NCBI GenBank assembly: GCA_020086605.1
Contig: JACBWW010000023.1
Span: 4,081,292-4,145,291 of the forward strand
Source of the DNA: Lanius collurio
Taxonomy: Eukaryota; Chordata; Aves; Passeriformes; Laniidae
DNA: 64,000 bases
Reading direction: 5' to 3'
Part shown: one piece after another, positions 1-11,467 of the stretch
How positions within the stretch are numbered: the first letter of the stretch is position 1
Layout of the letters: the number at the start of each line of letters is the position of its first letter
Translations under genes and position numbers: made by a program
The notes under the pieces: model-generated
What the model was told of the DNA's origin: nothing
Database searches by the model: none
Seen by the model: only the letters and a program-made list of their open reading frames with translations

Positions 1-282
1 ACAGGGTGGCATCGCTGCCCCACAATGAGCACTGGTGTGGCTGAGCCATCCCTGCTCCCTGCCCCTCTGCACATGGCCACAGCCCTGTCATTGGACCCAG
101 TAGCCCCTTGAGCACAAGATGAAGCCTCTTGGAGCAAACCTAACCATTTGGGGTAAAAAAACGATCTTTGTTCCCTCGGCTAGGCCAGCTGGCATTGCTG
201 GAGAGCTGTGCTGTGGTGACTGGGGGTGTCATGGAGGAGTCTGGCTCCATCCTGGCAATAGAATCAAACAGTGGTATCTCAG

Positions 283-536
283 AATCAGACTGTCTTGAGT
301 TCAAAGGGACACATAAGAAACATCAAGTTCAACTCCTTGCTCCCTGCAAAGCAACCTGAAAGTAAACCATATGATGAAGAACATCGTCCAGACACTCCTT
401 AACCCTGGCAGGCTTGATGCCATGATCTCTTCTCTGGGAAGCCTGTTCCTATGTCTTACCATCTTCCCAGTGAAGAGCCTTTTCCTAATGTCCAGACTAA
501 ACTTCACCTGAAGCAACTTCATTCCATCTCCTGTGT
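283..536 (-). repeat. CR1 LINE 3'-end fragment, degraded
   Basis: The plus strand reads like the reverse complement of an avian CR1 3' region. It has a diverged start (tcttgagttcaaagggacac), then the 'ttcaactccttgctccctgca' block, then 'tctgggaagcctgttcc' and 'cctaatgtccagactaaac', in the order seen in other CR1 copies of this window (for example 30431-30660). It is strongly diverged, truncated and without coding capacity. Confidence 0.7.
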
Positions 537-539
537 CCT

Positions 540-735
540 TTTGCTGGTCACCAGAGAGTGGAGATCAGCACCCTGTACATCCCAGGAGTCCCTGGCACAC
601 CATATATCCCAGGCACACTGGGCCCAGCACGGGCTGCACACACAGCGAGGGTGCCAGGCACAGCATGAGCCTCGGGCACAGCCTGCATCCCGGGCAGTCT
701 GAGCACCCTGGCACTCTGGGCACAGCATTGAGGCT
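540..735. repeat. degenerate C/G/A-rich minisatellite, about 20-bp unit
   Basis: Blocks such as 'cccaggcaca', 'gggcacagc' and 'ccctggcac' recur roughly every 20 bases for about 190 bp. The open frames on both strands here come from this repetition and from the lack of stops in GC-rich sequence. I see no splice or promoter context. Confidence 0.35.
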
Positions 736-739
736 GAAA

Positions 740-3730
740 GCCGAATCTCTGGGAGATGGGAACTGCTGCTGCTGGGGGGCTGCAGCTCTGCCCCCCTGTG
801 TGCTGTGTCTCCAGGGTACCACGGCTGCTCCTCTGCCCGTGGTGTCTCTGTTAGCGACCAGCACTGACCGCTGCTTCTCTTTAGAAGCGCCTTTTGATTG
901 CCCGTGTGGGTCTCCTCCACTGCCGGGGGAGCCGGGCGGCTCTGGCCGGGGTCCCGCCGCCGTCGCTGCCGGTCGGACACCCCGCCGTGTGGTTGGTGCA
1001 GGTCCCACTAGATGGCACAAGGATCGCAGGAATGATCCCGGATCGCGACTGTGCCCGCGCAGGGACGGCCGGTGGCGATGCGGGACTGCGGCGGGGCCTG
1101 TGAGCGGTGCCGAAGTGTCCCCTGACAAATGGGAGGGGACCTCTGAGCCCCCTTGAGGAGCTGTCACTGCGCATCTCACAAGGCACAGTCAAAATCTGGG
1201 GCTCACCGGCTGCATCCCCCAAATCCATTTGGTTCCAGCCTGGTTGCAGGCTGGCAAAGGTGTTTGTAAGTCTGGGGCATCTCAAAACCACCACAACCCT
1301 GGGTTTTCACCCACGATAGCACCACACCAAAAGCTCTCCCTCTCGCCCCAAATCCAGCTCAGGGATAGAGCCCATCTGCAGCCCTGGGGCGGTGGGAAAA
1401 TGGGTGAGCAAGGCTTTGTTTTGGCATCGGGCAGAGGAGTTTGGGTGGAGGAGAGGATGGGAAGTGAGTAAGTGAAGTGATACTCGGTTTTCCTCCCGCT
1501 CTCACTTAAGAAGGCAGACACCTCAAGGTGACCAGACACTTTTGGAGTTGAAGCAATCCATACTGTGGAAAATAAATAGCCAGGACAAATTGCAAGGACT
1601 AAATCCAACAGTTGGGGGCAGCGAGTCAGCCCTGATCCCGTGGTGCATCCCCATAAACTGGATTTCACCTGGAAACGTGCCCTGCATTTTGCCTCTCCTG
1701 ATGCCTGAGATTTTGGAGATGGGCATCCTGCTCCGCCTGCTGGCATGCAGACCAGCATCACGGCATGGCAAATCTGCCTGTGGTGGCATCAGGGCCCCCA
1801 CCGCTCCCGCGCTTGTACCTGCAGGGTGCTCCAGGGAGCTGCCATTAGCGGGTGCTGCTCGTTTCTGGGCCGGTGACGGGGGACCGAGCACCACCGGGGT
1901 ACACTGCCCATTTCTGCCGAGTGACGTTTCCCTTTCTGGCTCCTTCCCGCTTCTGGACAGCGAAGGAAGCCTCTGGCTGTTGTTCTTTGTTCCATACACA
2001 AAGGGCAGCCAGCGCCGCCGCGTTCCCGTCAGTGCCGCCGGCATCCCGGACAAAGGCCCGTCCCTGTGCCCCCTCCCTGCAGCCCGCCGGGCCCCGCGGT
2101 GCCCCCCGCTCACATCTCGCCGCGCGGGGATGAGCTGTGCATGGCTCACCGCTCCGGCGGGTGACTTCAGCTATTCACTGACAGGCCTGCGGGTTTGGTG
2201 AGGTGCCAAGTGCCCAACTTTCCCCCGTGAGCCGCAGCAAGGGAGAGTCACATCCCAGCACTTTACGTGCCTCTTCTCCCCGCCTCGAGATTTCGGGGTT
2301 TACGGTGTGAGTCACGCTGGCTGCCGATGCCTGCGTACATCCACCTTGTTCCGGTATCCGGTGGCGCTTGGGAAACAATCACTCGGTGGTTGCCTCCTGG
2401 CAGCGGGAACACTGCATCCCTGCGTGGTCCCCTGGGAGCTGAACCTGTTGGGGACTGGTGGGACATCTTGGTTCTTGCTGGTGACCAGGGGTCACCCTTT
2501 TCTTACCCTGCCACACCAGGAACAGCATCAAAGCACTCCCCAAGGCCCCCGGGGAGCACGGGTTGGGATCAAGCCTCCCACCCACTCAGTGCCACGGTGC
2601 CAGGACCGGCTCAATCCAGCGCCTGGCAGCACGGGCAGGAGGGGGCCCGGCCCCTGTAACCTTCTCAAGGAGAAATGGTGTCATTTACCTTTCCAGGCAC
2701 CTTACCTGGTAGGAGGCCAGGGCCAGGCTGCTGGAGGGGTTGTGCCATCCTTTTCTCTTCAGGAGAGGCAGGTTGGTGGCATCACGGTGCCCTCAGGATT
2801 TCAGAGCCAGCCCTGGCTCCAGGGCCAAAGCTGTGGAATTATAGCAGATGCTCCAGATTTGGGGGAAACAAGTAGCCAGGAAAGACACTAAATCCACGCA
2901 GGAAATAGAAGGTTTGGAGAAGACCTTGGCTTTATTTTGGGATCTGCCTTTGGGATTTGTCTGCTGGGGAGCTGATGAGCCTAGTTACCACATCCCATGG
3001 GAGCATTCTCATCTGGTGCCTGTGTAGATAACCGCAGGCACCAATTTTCCCCCAGACTTCCCTGACATCACCAGGGGTTTATTTGCAAAGCCGAGCCTAA
3101 ACAAATAATCCAGGTTTGTTGCTGTGCCTACAGGTTGAGGTTTTACAGCCCTGGCACTTGTTGAGCCGCTGGTATTGTTGAGGGAGAAATCCCGATGTGG
3201 GGTGGACCCACCTCCCCACCGGATGTTTTTCCAGGAGGGAGGCTGAGGGAGGTGGAGCAGCAGCAATGGGGGAGCATGAGCACCCAGAGCCGCTCGAATG
3301 TAGCTGAGGCTCTCCCCTAGGATCTCCATCCTCCGAGATTCCCAAGGCTGCCCTGGCATTACTCACCAGGTTTGGATGAGAGATCTGGGGGCATCTCCTC
3401 CCACCAGCACCCGTCTGCTTCCTCATCCTTCTCCACCTCCATCCACTGGAGCTGGGCTGAGCTCTGTCTATGGTTGCACTTTTGCTGGGGGCACCCAAGG
3501 GGCTTTTAGGGGGTCTGGGCACCCTGGCAGTGGGGCTGGCAGCGCTTGGCAGTGGGGCTGGCACAGCCCTCGGCTGCAGACGGCGCCAGGACTCCCCTGC
3601 CCACGCTTGTCTCACTTGTTTGGCAGCAGCCTGGTGCGACGTGCCCTCTCCTGCCGGAGTCTGCCCATCCCATCGCCACGCCGCCGTGATCTGCTGGCAC
3701 GCTCCCTCCCGCCTGCGGCCGGCGCCGGAG
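740..3730. other. non-genic stretch upstream of ADGRG1
   Basis: Moderately GC-rich DNA with scattered CpG (900-1100 and 1980-2170). I found no exon with convincing flanking splice sites and recognisable protein similarity, and no RNA gene. Open frames of up to about 210 codons occur on both strands, but they overlap each other and are low-complexity. In mammals this side of ADGRG1 holds ADGRG5; nothing like its GPS or 7TM exons is visible. Confidence 0.5.
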
Positions 3731-3731
3731 C

Positions 3732-4195
3732 CTTAAGGAGCTTTTAGGAAGATTTAGGGCTTTTAGAGGATTTTGGAAGTCTTTGGGTTCTTTTAGAGCT
3801 TTAAGGGCTTTCAGGTAATTGAAGGGGTTTTAGGAACTTTAAGCCTTTTTGGAACATCTGGAGCTTTTAGGAAATTTTAATGGGTTTAGAAGCTCTTAGG
3901 AGTTTTAGTATCTTTTAGGAACTTCTAAGGGGTTTAAAAACTCTTAGGGCTTTTAGTAATTTCCAGGGCTTTTACGAACTTCAAGGATATTCAGGAACTT
4001 TTAGGGCTTTAGGGAGTTTTAGGGCATTTAGGATGTTGTAGGGTTTCTGGGACATTTTAAGGCTTTAGGAACTTTCATGGCTTTCAGGATCTTTCAGATC
4101 TTTCAGTATCTTTTAGGACTTTCAGGAACTTAAGCATATTTAGGACCTTTAATGGACTTAGGAGCTCTTAGGATACTTAAGAAGTTGTAGATATT
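3732..4195. repeat. degenerate tandem array rich in GGCTTTTAGGAACTTTTA-like units
   Basis: About 460 bp is made almost entirely of variants of an 18-20 bp unit (gggcttttaggaactttta and relatives such as gagctcttaggagttttag). That is roughly 25 imperfect copies in one orientation. Flanking DNA is GC-rich and unrelated, so the edges are sharp. Copies have diverged a good deal and the unit is not the pure hexamer TTAGGG, although TTTAGGG occurs repeatedly inside it. Confidence 0.85.
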
Positions 4196-4199
4196 TTAT

Positions 4200-5400
4200 A
4201 GGAATTCCCCATCTTGAGCAATAAACACTTATCAGGCCAAGCCCAAGGGCAAATGTCCCTTGCAAGAGACAACACAAGGATTTCCTCCCTCTTCGTGCTC
4301 GAGCAGTGTCTTTGAAGGTCTGTCGATTTACAGATAATCCCGACAACACCAGCAAGTGCAGGCGTTGACCTAAAAATAACTCCTGATAACGTCAAATGCA
4401 GACAAAAGGCTCTTTGTTCCACGAACAGCAGCAAAAAGTCCTTTCCTCGCTGGTCCGAGGGGTCTGTACCTAATTCCTCTCTCCAGGAGAGCCCAATCTT
4501 GGGTTTAGCAGCATTATTCCCGGGAGATGGATTTATGGCGTTTCCCGAAGGAGCCGGTCGGGATGACCCGCAGTGGGAGGCTTGGCTCACCGAGATGCTC
4601 CCGCGGCTCTGGTTGCCATGAGCGTGCGTTTCAGAGCTGGCCCAGCTCCCCGAGGCGTGGGGACGGCCGCACTTCAAAGGCGGCTCTGTTAGCCATGGTC
4701 CGGCCGCTTTAGCCGCGGTCCGGCCATGTGAGCTGCTTCCCATGGGAGCCTTGTCCCGTGGCAGCCTGGAAAATTGGGGGCTTGGAATTGGGAATTAAAC
4801 CAAGCCGTGGGGCGATGCAAGCGTGGGGGCTGTTCCCTGCTCCAGGGATCCAAAAGCAGCCATGGCACCTGTGGTGGCACAATCTTTGTGGATCAAGGTC
4901 CATCACCTTGCCTGCTGGAGCGGGAAGTTGTTTCCACCCTTCCCCCTGCAGAAAGAAAAGTCTCATTCAAGCCATTGAAAATATCTGCAAGACCAACTAT
5001 TTACCCAGGGCACTTCCCGGAGCCCTCCCCCCCACCCTGCTCCCTCCACTCCCTGCGTCTCGGCTTTCTCCAGCCCGGCTGTTTACCGGGGCACACAAAG
5101 GGCTGGATGCAGGCGCTGCTTGGCAGCAGCTTTACCCACTCCAACAGTGCTGCCGCTACGCTTCCAGCCTCAGCTCCCATTCAGGGCCAGTGCCAGGGTG
5201 CCCACCTCCAGCCTTGGGGCGGGTGGTGGGAGCCCTGCTGTCGCATGCAGGCTCTACACCCCAGATCCCAGCCCACCTGCTCCGGGGGAGTGCTGTGTAT
5301 CCCTCTCCCGGGATCTGGGCTCCTTGCCCTGCTCCTTTCCTCCCTCACACCCTGCGGGGAGCGGGACAGGGGTCACCGGGACACTCCGTCCCGGCTGTTT
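4200..5400. other. non-genic stretch
   Basis: Unique-looking sequence between the TTTTAGG array and the CpG-rich block. Overlapping long open frames on the plus strand (from about 4728 and 4774) have no initiation, splice or similarity support. Confidence 0.5.
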
Positions 5401-5409
5401 TCCCATTAA

Positions 5410-6600
5410 TTGTTATTTTTTAATCCCGTTGGCAGTCAGGCGTGCAGCCTCCTGGCTCCGGCTCCTCCGGCCCCGGCCTGCCGCTGGATGCCCGCCAGCC
5501 CGCAGCTGAAGGGCAGTGGGACTCGACACGCCCGGCTGTCCCCAGCCGAGGTCCCGCAGCCCACCGTGGTGCCGGTGCCGGCCGGGCGGGGGAACGCAGC
5601 CCGGTGCTGGCAGCCCGGTGCTCGCAGCCCGGTGCTGGCAGCCCAGTGCTCGCAGCCCGCGCCGGGCCGAGCCGAACCGGGCAGGTGCCGTGACCGAGGG
5701 CAGTGGCCCCGCAGCCCCCACAGCGATCTCGGTGGGTCTCGCTGGAGGTCGGGGTGAGGCCGCTGCTCCCGAGATACCGCTCTGAGCAGACCCGGGCTGC
5801 GAAACTCCGAGCCGGGCTGCGAGGTGCTGAGCCGAGCCGTGCCGTACCGAGCTGAACCGAACCGGGCAGAGCCGGGCCGAGCCGAACTGGGCAGGTGGCG
5901 TGAGCGACGGTGGTGACCCCGCGGCTGCCGCAGAGATCGCGGGGGTCTTGGAGGGGTCGGTGCGGGGCACTCTGGTACCGCCCCGCTGAGTCACCGCCTG
6001 CCGGGGGGACGGGGCGGGGCGCCGGTCCCGGGGCACCGCGCTGAGCGAGCTGGGCTGCGAGGCGTGGAGTGGTGCTGAACCGAACCGTGCCGAGCCGTGC
6101 CGGCCGGGCCGTGCTGAGCCGTGCTGAGCCGTGCGGAGCCGGGCGGTGCCGGGCGGTGCCGGGCCGTGCCGAGCCCGCCCCGAGTCCAGGTAGGGGAGCA
6201 ACAGGGAGCGGTTGAACCGGGGACGAGGGAGGATCGGGGCGCCCGGTGTCCGCCGTGGGGGTCCAAAACGCCTTGTTGAGGGGCATTTGCTCGGCATCGG
6301 GAGCCGAGAGGATGCTGCGGCGCTCCGGGCGCGGGCAGAGCGGAGGGAGCACGGGGTGGGGAGCGAGTGGGGTGGGCGTCAGCCGGGGCTGGGGCAGCCC
6401 AGCAGGGCTGGGGGCACTGGAACGCCGCTCGGACCGTGCCATCGGGCAGCGCCCTGGCTTGCTTGGGCAGGGAGCAGCCTGGACGGATGGAGCGGAGGGG
6501 TCTCTATGGGGGGCCCTGAGCTGCACCCCGCTCCGGCGGATGCCGGGGCTCAGCGATGGGTGTGATGCCTCCGGCTGGGCAGAGCCCGAGGTCTCTGCTC
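5410..6600 (+). promoter_or_regulatory. CpG island, candidate distal promoter / 5' exon of ADGRG1
   Basis: A dense run of CpG dinucleotides, by far the richest in the first 31 kb. A good donor-like sequence (gagtccag|gtaggg) ends a possible first exon at 6189, 5.2 kb upstream of the acceptor before the ADGRG1 start exon. Mammalian ADGRG1 is known for multiple distant 5' non-coding exons, so a promoter here is reasonable, but no transcription evidence can be read from sequence. Part of the CpG density comes from the tandem repeats annotated separately. Confidence 0.45.
5590..6180. repeat. GC-rich nested tandem repeats inside the CpG island
   Basis: Three scales are visible. At 5605-5660, 'cagcccggtgctggcag' type units alternate with 'ctcgcagcccggtg'. 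At 5820-5890 and 6070-6170 there are runs of 'gccgagccgtgccg' pentamer-like units. A longer unit also repeats: 'gccgggccgagccgaac' starts at both 5661 and 5871 (offset 210), followed by alignable sequence (gggcaggtgccgtgaccgag against gggcaggtggcgtgagcgac), suggesting a diverged tandem duplication of about 210 bp. Confidence 0.7.
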
Positions 6601-9600
6601 GTGGCCACGGTGCCAGTTATCTGTGAAAGCAACCTTCATCCCTGCTCCATGGGGCTCGCACTCGCCTGCCCCGGAGCCAGGCTGGATTCCTGGGCCGTGG
6701 AGCCACAAAGCCCCCTGAGCTGCCGGGACCGGCTGTTCCGGGCTGCTGCCAGCGGCAGAGCTGAGCTCCACGAAGCCCCGGCTGTCGGCCCGGTGTGTGG
6801 CCATTGCTTTCCACTTTATGGGAACAACCAGCACACCCCATTCCTTCTTCTCCTCCCTCCCGGCGGAGGGTGCAGCATTCCCGTGGGATCGCTGGCATGT
6901 CTCGACAGGGTGATCTCCCTTCCCTAAAATGCCTTTTGGGGGGATTCCTCCTGCAACAGCCCAGTTTGCCGCTGCCGGTCCCGGCATGTCGCTGCGGGAT
7001 ATGGGATGTAGGATGCTTGGGGTGGTCCCTGCTCGCTGTCTGTGCTGCCCCTCCAGAGAGACCAGCAAAACCCAGCGAGACCAGATGGAGAATTGAAATG
7101 AAGTCTCCTGGAATAACCTCCTGGCAGCAAGTCCGAATGGCTGTTGAAGAGGGAAGGCAGCCAAAGCTCATTTCATGGTCTGAGGGCTACAGTAACCCCT
7201 CCCCAAGTTCCACCGCCAGCGGGGAGCCAAGAGTGTTTCAGAAATGGGGGGGCAAATCCTTTGAGCCCGGGACTGAAGCCACAGTGGGGTTTGCCATGTC
7301 CCTTGCTGGATTCGCAGCTCCCATGTGAATTAAGCCAAGGACTGAAATGCTGCATACTTGGTTGCAGTCCAGCTCTTAATCCCGCGGCCTGGGGGCTGCT
7401 ATTCGCAGAGTAACAGGTTTGAAAACAACTGTGTGTTGCCTGAACGAGGATCCCCGGGATTGGCCATCCCTGCACCTTGTGGTGGCACCCGTGGGTGCAG
7501 GCTCAGAGCAGTGTGGTTTGCAGACAGCAGGCTGGGTGGCTCCCAGCGTGCCAATGTCTGCACGGGACCAGCTGGGCACAGCCTGCCGGCGCCTGTTTTT
7601 CAGGAGCGCTTGGACTCACCAACTCCATTCCATCAGCTCACCCGACAGCTGGGGTCTGGCAGGAATCCGGGGGGGCCACAGTCTCTTACCTGGCTCCTTG
7701 GGTGCTGCAGACTTTGCCCTCACCAGGCTCCAGAACCTTGTTTTCTGTGCCAAAGGCCTGGGAGCCTGATTTGGGGTGGTCCTGAGCTACTTTGCACTGC
7801 CCTGCACCTCCCTTCCCTGGCACCTGAAGCACAGGCAGGCAATGGAGACTTGGCTCATGTGAAGATGAATAAGACCTGGGAGGGGACAGGGTGTTTTGGG
7901 AGCCATTTAAAACCCAAGAGAGTGTTTTGGAAGGGGGATGGAGGGGCTGATGTGCAGGAGCAGACATGGGGTCACTCTCAAAGAAGACTGTGTGGTGGGA
8001 GTACGTGGCAGGGACAATTGTCTGTAGCCCGTGTGGCCAGAGATGTGCTTGCACCACTTTGTTGCTGTGTCACATCAGCCTCAGCCCAGTGTAGGTGTAC
8101 CTGACCCTTTGCAGAGCCTGTGTGGCTGCTGCTGAAGCCGCAGTCTTCGCGTGCCACCGAACCAGGTGCCGTGTTGCCCTGGCACTGGAGGAAGTGCTGA
8201 GTTAGTTCACTGTGATACTTCTGTTTGTGGTGTTTTTTAGGAAATGGAAATTTTTAAAAAGGTTTTGAATGTCAAGACCTAGCTCTAAGCAAACGCTCTG
8301 TCTCAGGAGCCCCAGGCACTGGCAGGCACCTGTGCCAGCCTCCCCTCGGTTCTCCCCACGCCTGTGTGGGAAGGAATGGCTGCCAGTGGCTGGCAAAGAA
8401 CGGATCTGGCAGGGAGTTGTGCCGCTCCCGTGGGAATCACTATCAGATCTGGTTTCATCCTGCTGGCAAGACTCATCTTTGAAGGTGCTGGGCGTTCTGT
8501 GCAGCACCATGGCCTGGGAAAAGCTGAAGCACTGCACCCCACGCCATGGCACAGCTCGGCGCTGCTGGGCTGCCGGCGCAGTGCAGCTGCCCCTCGACTC
8601 CCAAGGCATTAACAAACGCGCCCGGTCGGCCCCGGCCGCCCACCGGTGCCGGGAACCACATGCCGATGGCATGAATAACGTGTGGCTGGCCCCTTCGGAC
8701 ACACGCCACTGGCCAAGGACAAGGGCACTTTGTGAAGCACTCAGATAACGACACTGGGGCATCCCTTTGCAGGGGGACCACGATGGGGTCCTCAGATCCT
8801 TGGACAGCTCCAGACTCAGGCACATTTTCTGTGGTCCCTGCTATAGGAAGCTGTTTATGCAAAGCTGTTTTGCGTCTCTGGGAGCCCGTACTGGCTTGCC
8901 TCTCCGTGCCACAGTTTCCTCATCATGTTTCTGAGTCCTTGCCTGAGTAACCCACTGAGGTGACGAGCTTCAGACTCATTAACATCTCGAGGAACAGAGC
9001 GTCACTTTCCTAATAGACCTGGAAGGAAAAGAGATAAAACCCCCTGGATCTCCCTGTTTCCGGTGTTTGTTTGAGTCATCAGAGCATTTTCCCTTCTCCT
9101 TGGGAAAAACGTCACGTCCAAAAGCCACATGCCACCCCCAAAAGCTTAAATACCTGCTGCCAAGTTACCCAGACAGCAGTAAGGTGGTAGTAAACACCGG
9201 GCTTTTTATTTGTGTTTTTTTTCAGTCTTTTGTCCTCCTCCATTCACCTAAGGTTTAGAGACCTCAATATAATGCTTTGGCTTTTCTTTCCAAGGCCAGT
9301 ATATTAATGGCGATTGAAGGATATGAACTGGTGCCTGGGGCTGAGCCTCCCTCTCTGCTGATAAGGGAGCCTGCTCCAAGCTATGCAGCCCTGGCAGAGT
9401 GTCTGCCACCTCTTTGTACATAATCTGGTTGATTTTGAGGCCAAACCGTCAATTTTTCCCCACTGCCATCCGGGTATGGGAAGATGACGAGGCGGGATTC
9501 AGCCCTGACGAGAACTCAGCACATCCGGCTACCTTTGCTGTGCTTATTGCCAGTGTGGATGGAAGCCGTGGTTTCTCACTGTGAAACCATTTTCAGGGAA

Positions 9601-11440
9601 TTTTCTCTTGCTATTGTTCAGCTCAGGAAATGGCAATCGGAGTCAGGGCGAGCGGGACCATACAGGGCTCAGAGGGGAAATACCGGGTCCCCCACCCACT
9701 TTCCCGTAGGGATTTCTGGTCCCAGTTGAGTAACGGCTGAAAGGGGCTAATCCACTCCTCCAACCATCCCAATAAAATCTTAAAGATGGCAGCATAGTGG
9801 GATGGGCTGAAGCCTCATTAGGATTCAGCATTCCCCATCCAGCGGCAACAGTGCCAGCTCTATGCTGCCTCAACAAGGTTGGCATTCATGTGCAGGTCCT
9901 TTGCTTTTAAGCGATCCAGGTGTTTTCCATCTCCAACAGCATTTTGCCACCCCAGGTCTGTGTTTTTTGGATATTTATAGGTCATTCCCAAGTATGTGGG
10001 AAGGCACCGGGATGCCAGTCCCATCCAAATCCATTTACTGCTGCCAAGTCCTGCCTGTGCCATACCCTCCCACCTCACACTGGGAGACCTCGTTAGTGTC
10101 ACTTAGTTACTCCAGGGCAGCTGGTTAATTAACAACCCAAAGACACGTCTTCTGATGATAGATTGCCACAAGAAGTAGACAGGGAGGGACAGGGAGTGGG
10201 CTGTACACCCATGCAGGATCTCTGCTGGCTGCAGAAACTTCCAGACAAAGCCTGTGCTGGCGGGAGAAATCTGCTAATGAGTTTGCAAGCAAGAAATTTT
10301 GCCCCAGCCTTCCCCTCCGAAGACCCTTGATCACCTGGCAGCGCTCACAAGCCTTTGCAGGTGAGGCTGGTTGGTGCCCCAGCACCCACTCAGAGCAAAC
10401 AGAACCTTGAATGCTGTTGGGTTTTGAGGGGATGTTTAAAAGCAGTACAGGACAAGGGTGCAGCAGTGGTAAGCAGGGTGCTGGCTTAATTTTGGGCATT
10501 GACAAGTGTTCTGCTGGACCAGCTGCTCCAGCAGCCCCCACCAATGCTGTATCAGCCCTGGGGGGGCTTCTGCTGGCTCCCAGACCCTGGCAGGGTGTGT
10601 ATCTCATGGTTGAGGTGACAGCAGGGTGAGGAGATGACGCTTGGTGCATCTCAGCAGAGCTGGAGATGCAGTTTGTGGCTTGGGGCAGGCAGAAGGCACG
10701 ATGAAAAAGGCTGTATGTGTGAAGGCTGTGGCTGGGTGAGCATAGGGGGGTGGCAGCACCCAAGGGTGCTCAGTGCTGGCCTGGTTAAAGGTCACAGAAG
10801 CCCTGTCCTTGTGCAAAGACAAAGAAAAGGGTGGAGGAGCAGAGTGCTAGATGAAGGGATGGGCAAAGGGGCTGCGCAGTAGGTAGCCCAGCTGGTTGGG
10901 AGCAGCCGATTTGGGCAGCCATGGTTGCTGTGCTGGCCTTGTCAGGATGTGCCTGGGAGAGCCTGTTTCTGCAGGATGAAATGATGGAGCGGTTTGCAGA
11001 TGCCCAGCTCCTCAGCTAATCTGCAGGAACTGAAAGCAGCCAAGAAAATAATTTTAGGGCTGGTGAATTAGGAAACCACAGTTTCCTTCTGTTCCTATCA
11101 TTTATGATAACAAGTCAAGGTGTTAACTGAGATGTAAAGCAGAAAGCGGAAGAGTGGACCCCTCCTATGTGGATTCGTTGGTGATTGGAGCCTGTGCTGG
11201 AGTGCTGGGGCACCCTCTCCATGCTGAGAGCTCAGGGGCTTCCAGCCTCTGCCATCCTTCCAGCCCACAGCCAGGTTGGATGCCCAGTGGTCCTGGCTCC
11301 TCATGGAGACAGAGGCAGCAGGGAGCTGACTGTGACACTGGCTGGTGTCCTACCTGCACAGCCTTTGCTCTCCATCCCTGCCCCCATGGCATGGGGGATA
11401 TTCAAATGCTCATGAGGCCCCTTTCCTTTGTACCCTTCCA
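6600..11440. other. non-genic stretch / probable 5' intron of ADGRG1
   Basis: About 4.8 kb of ordinary sequence with no recognised exon, RNA or clear repeat. If the CpG island at 5.4-6.6 kb is an ADGRG1 promoter, this is its first intron. Open frames such as 7358-8104 (+) and 8202-8825 (-) overlap one another and show no family motifs. Confidence 0.5.
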
Positions 11441-11467
11441 GGCTCTGCTGTCTCCTCCAGGCCGAGG

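Noticed and set aside
3009..3370. Minus-strand open frame with a donor-like GTGAGT at its edge
   Set aside because: No partner exon, acceptor or protein similarity. A single splice-like hexamer is expected by chance.
3732..4195. CRISPR-like or true telomeric array
   Set aside because: No unique spacers, the units abut and drift, and the hexamer is not in pure tandem. This is vertebrate DNA.
5413..6526. Minus-strand open frames of 294 and 368 codons across the CpG island
   Set aside because: They translate to repetitive Arg/Pro/Ser/Ala/Gly strings that follow the tandem GC repeats. Two frames are open over the same bases, which reflects lack of stops in GC-rich repeats, not a gene.
7358..8104. 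248-codon plus-strand open frame upstream of ADGRG1
   Set aside because: No family motif, no promoter or splice context, and several open frames overlap it on both strands.
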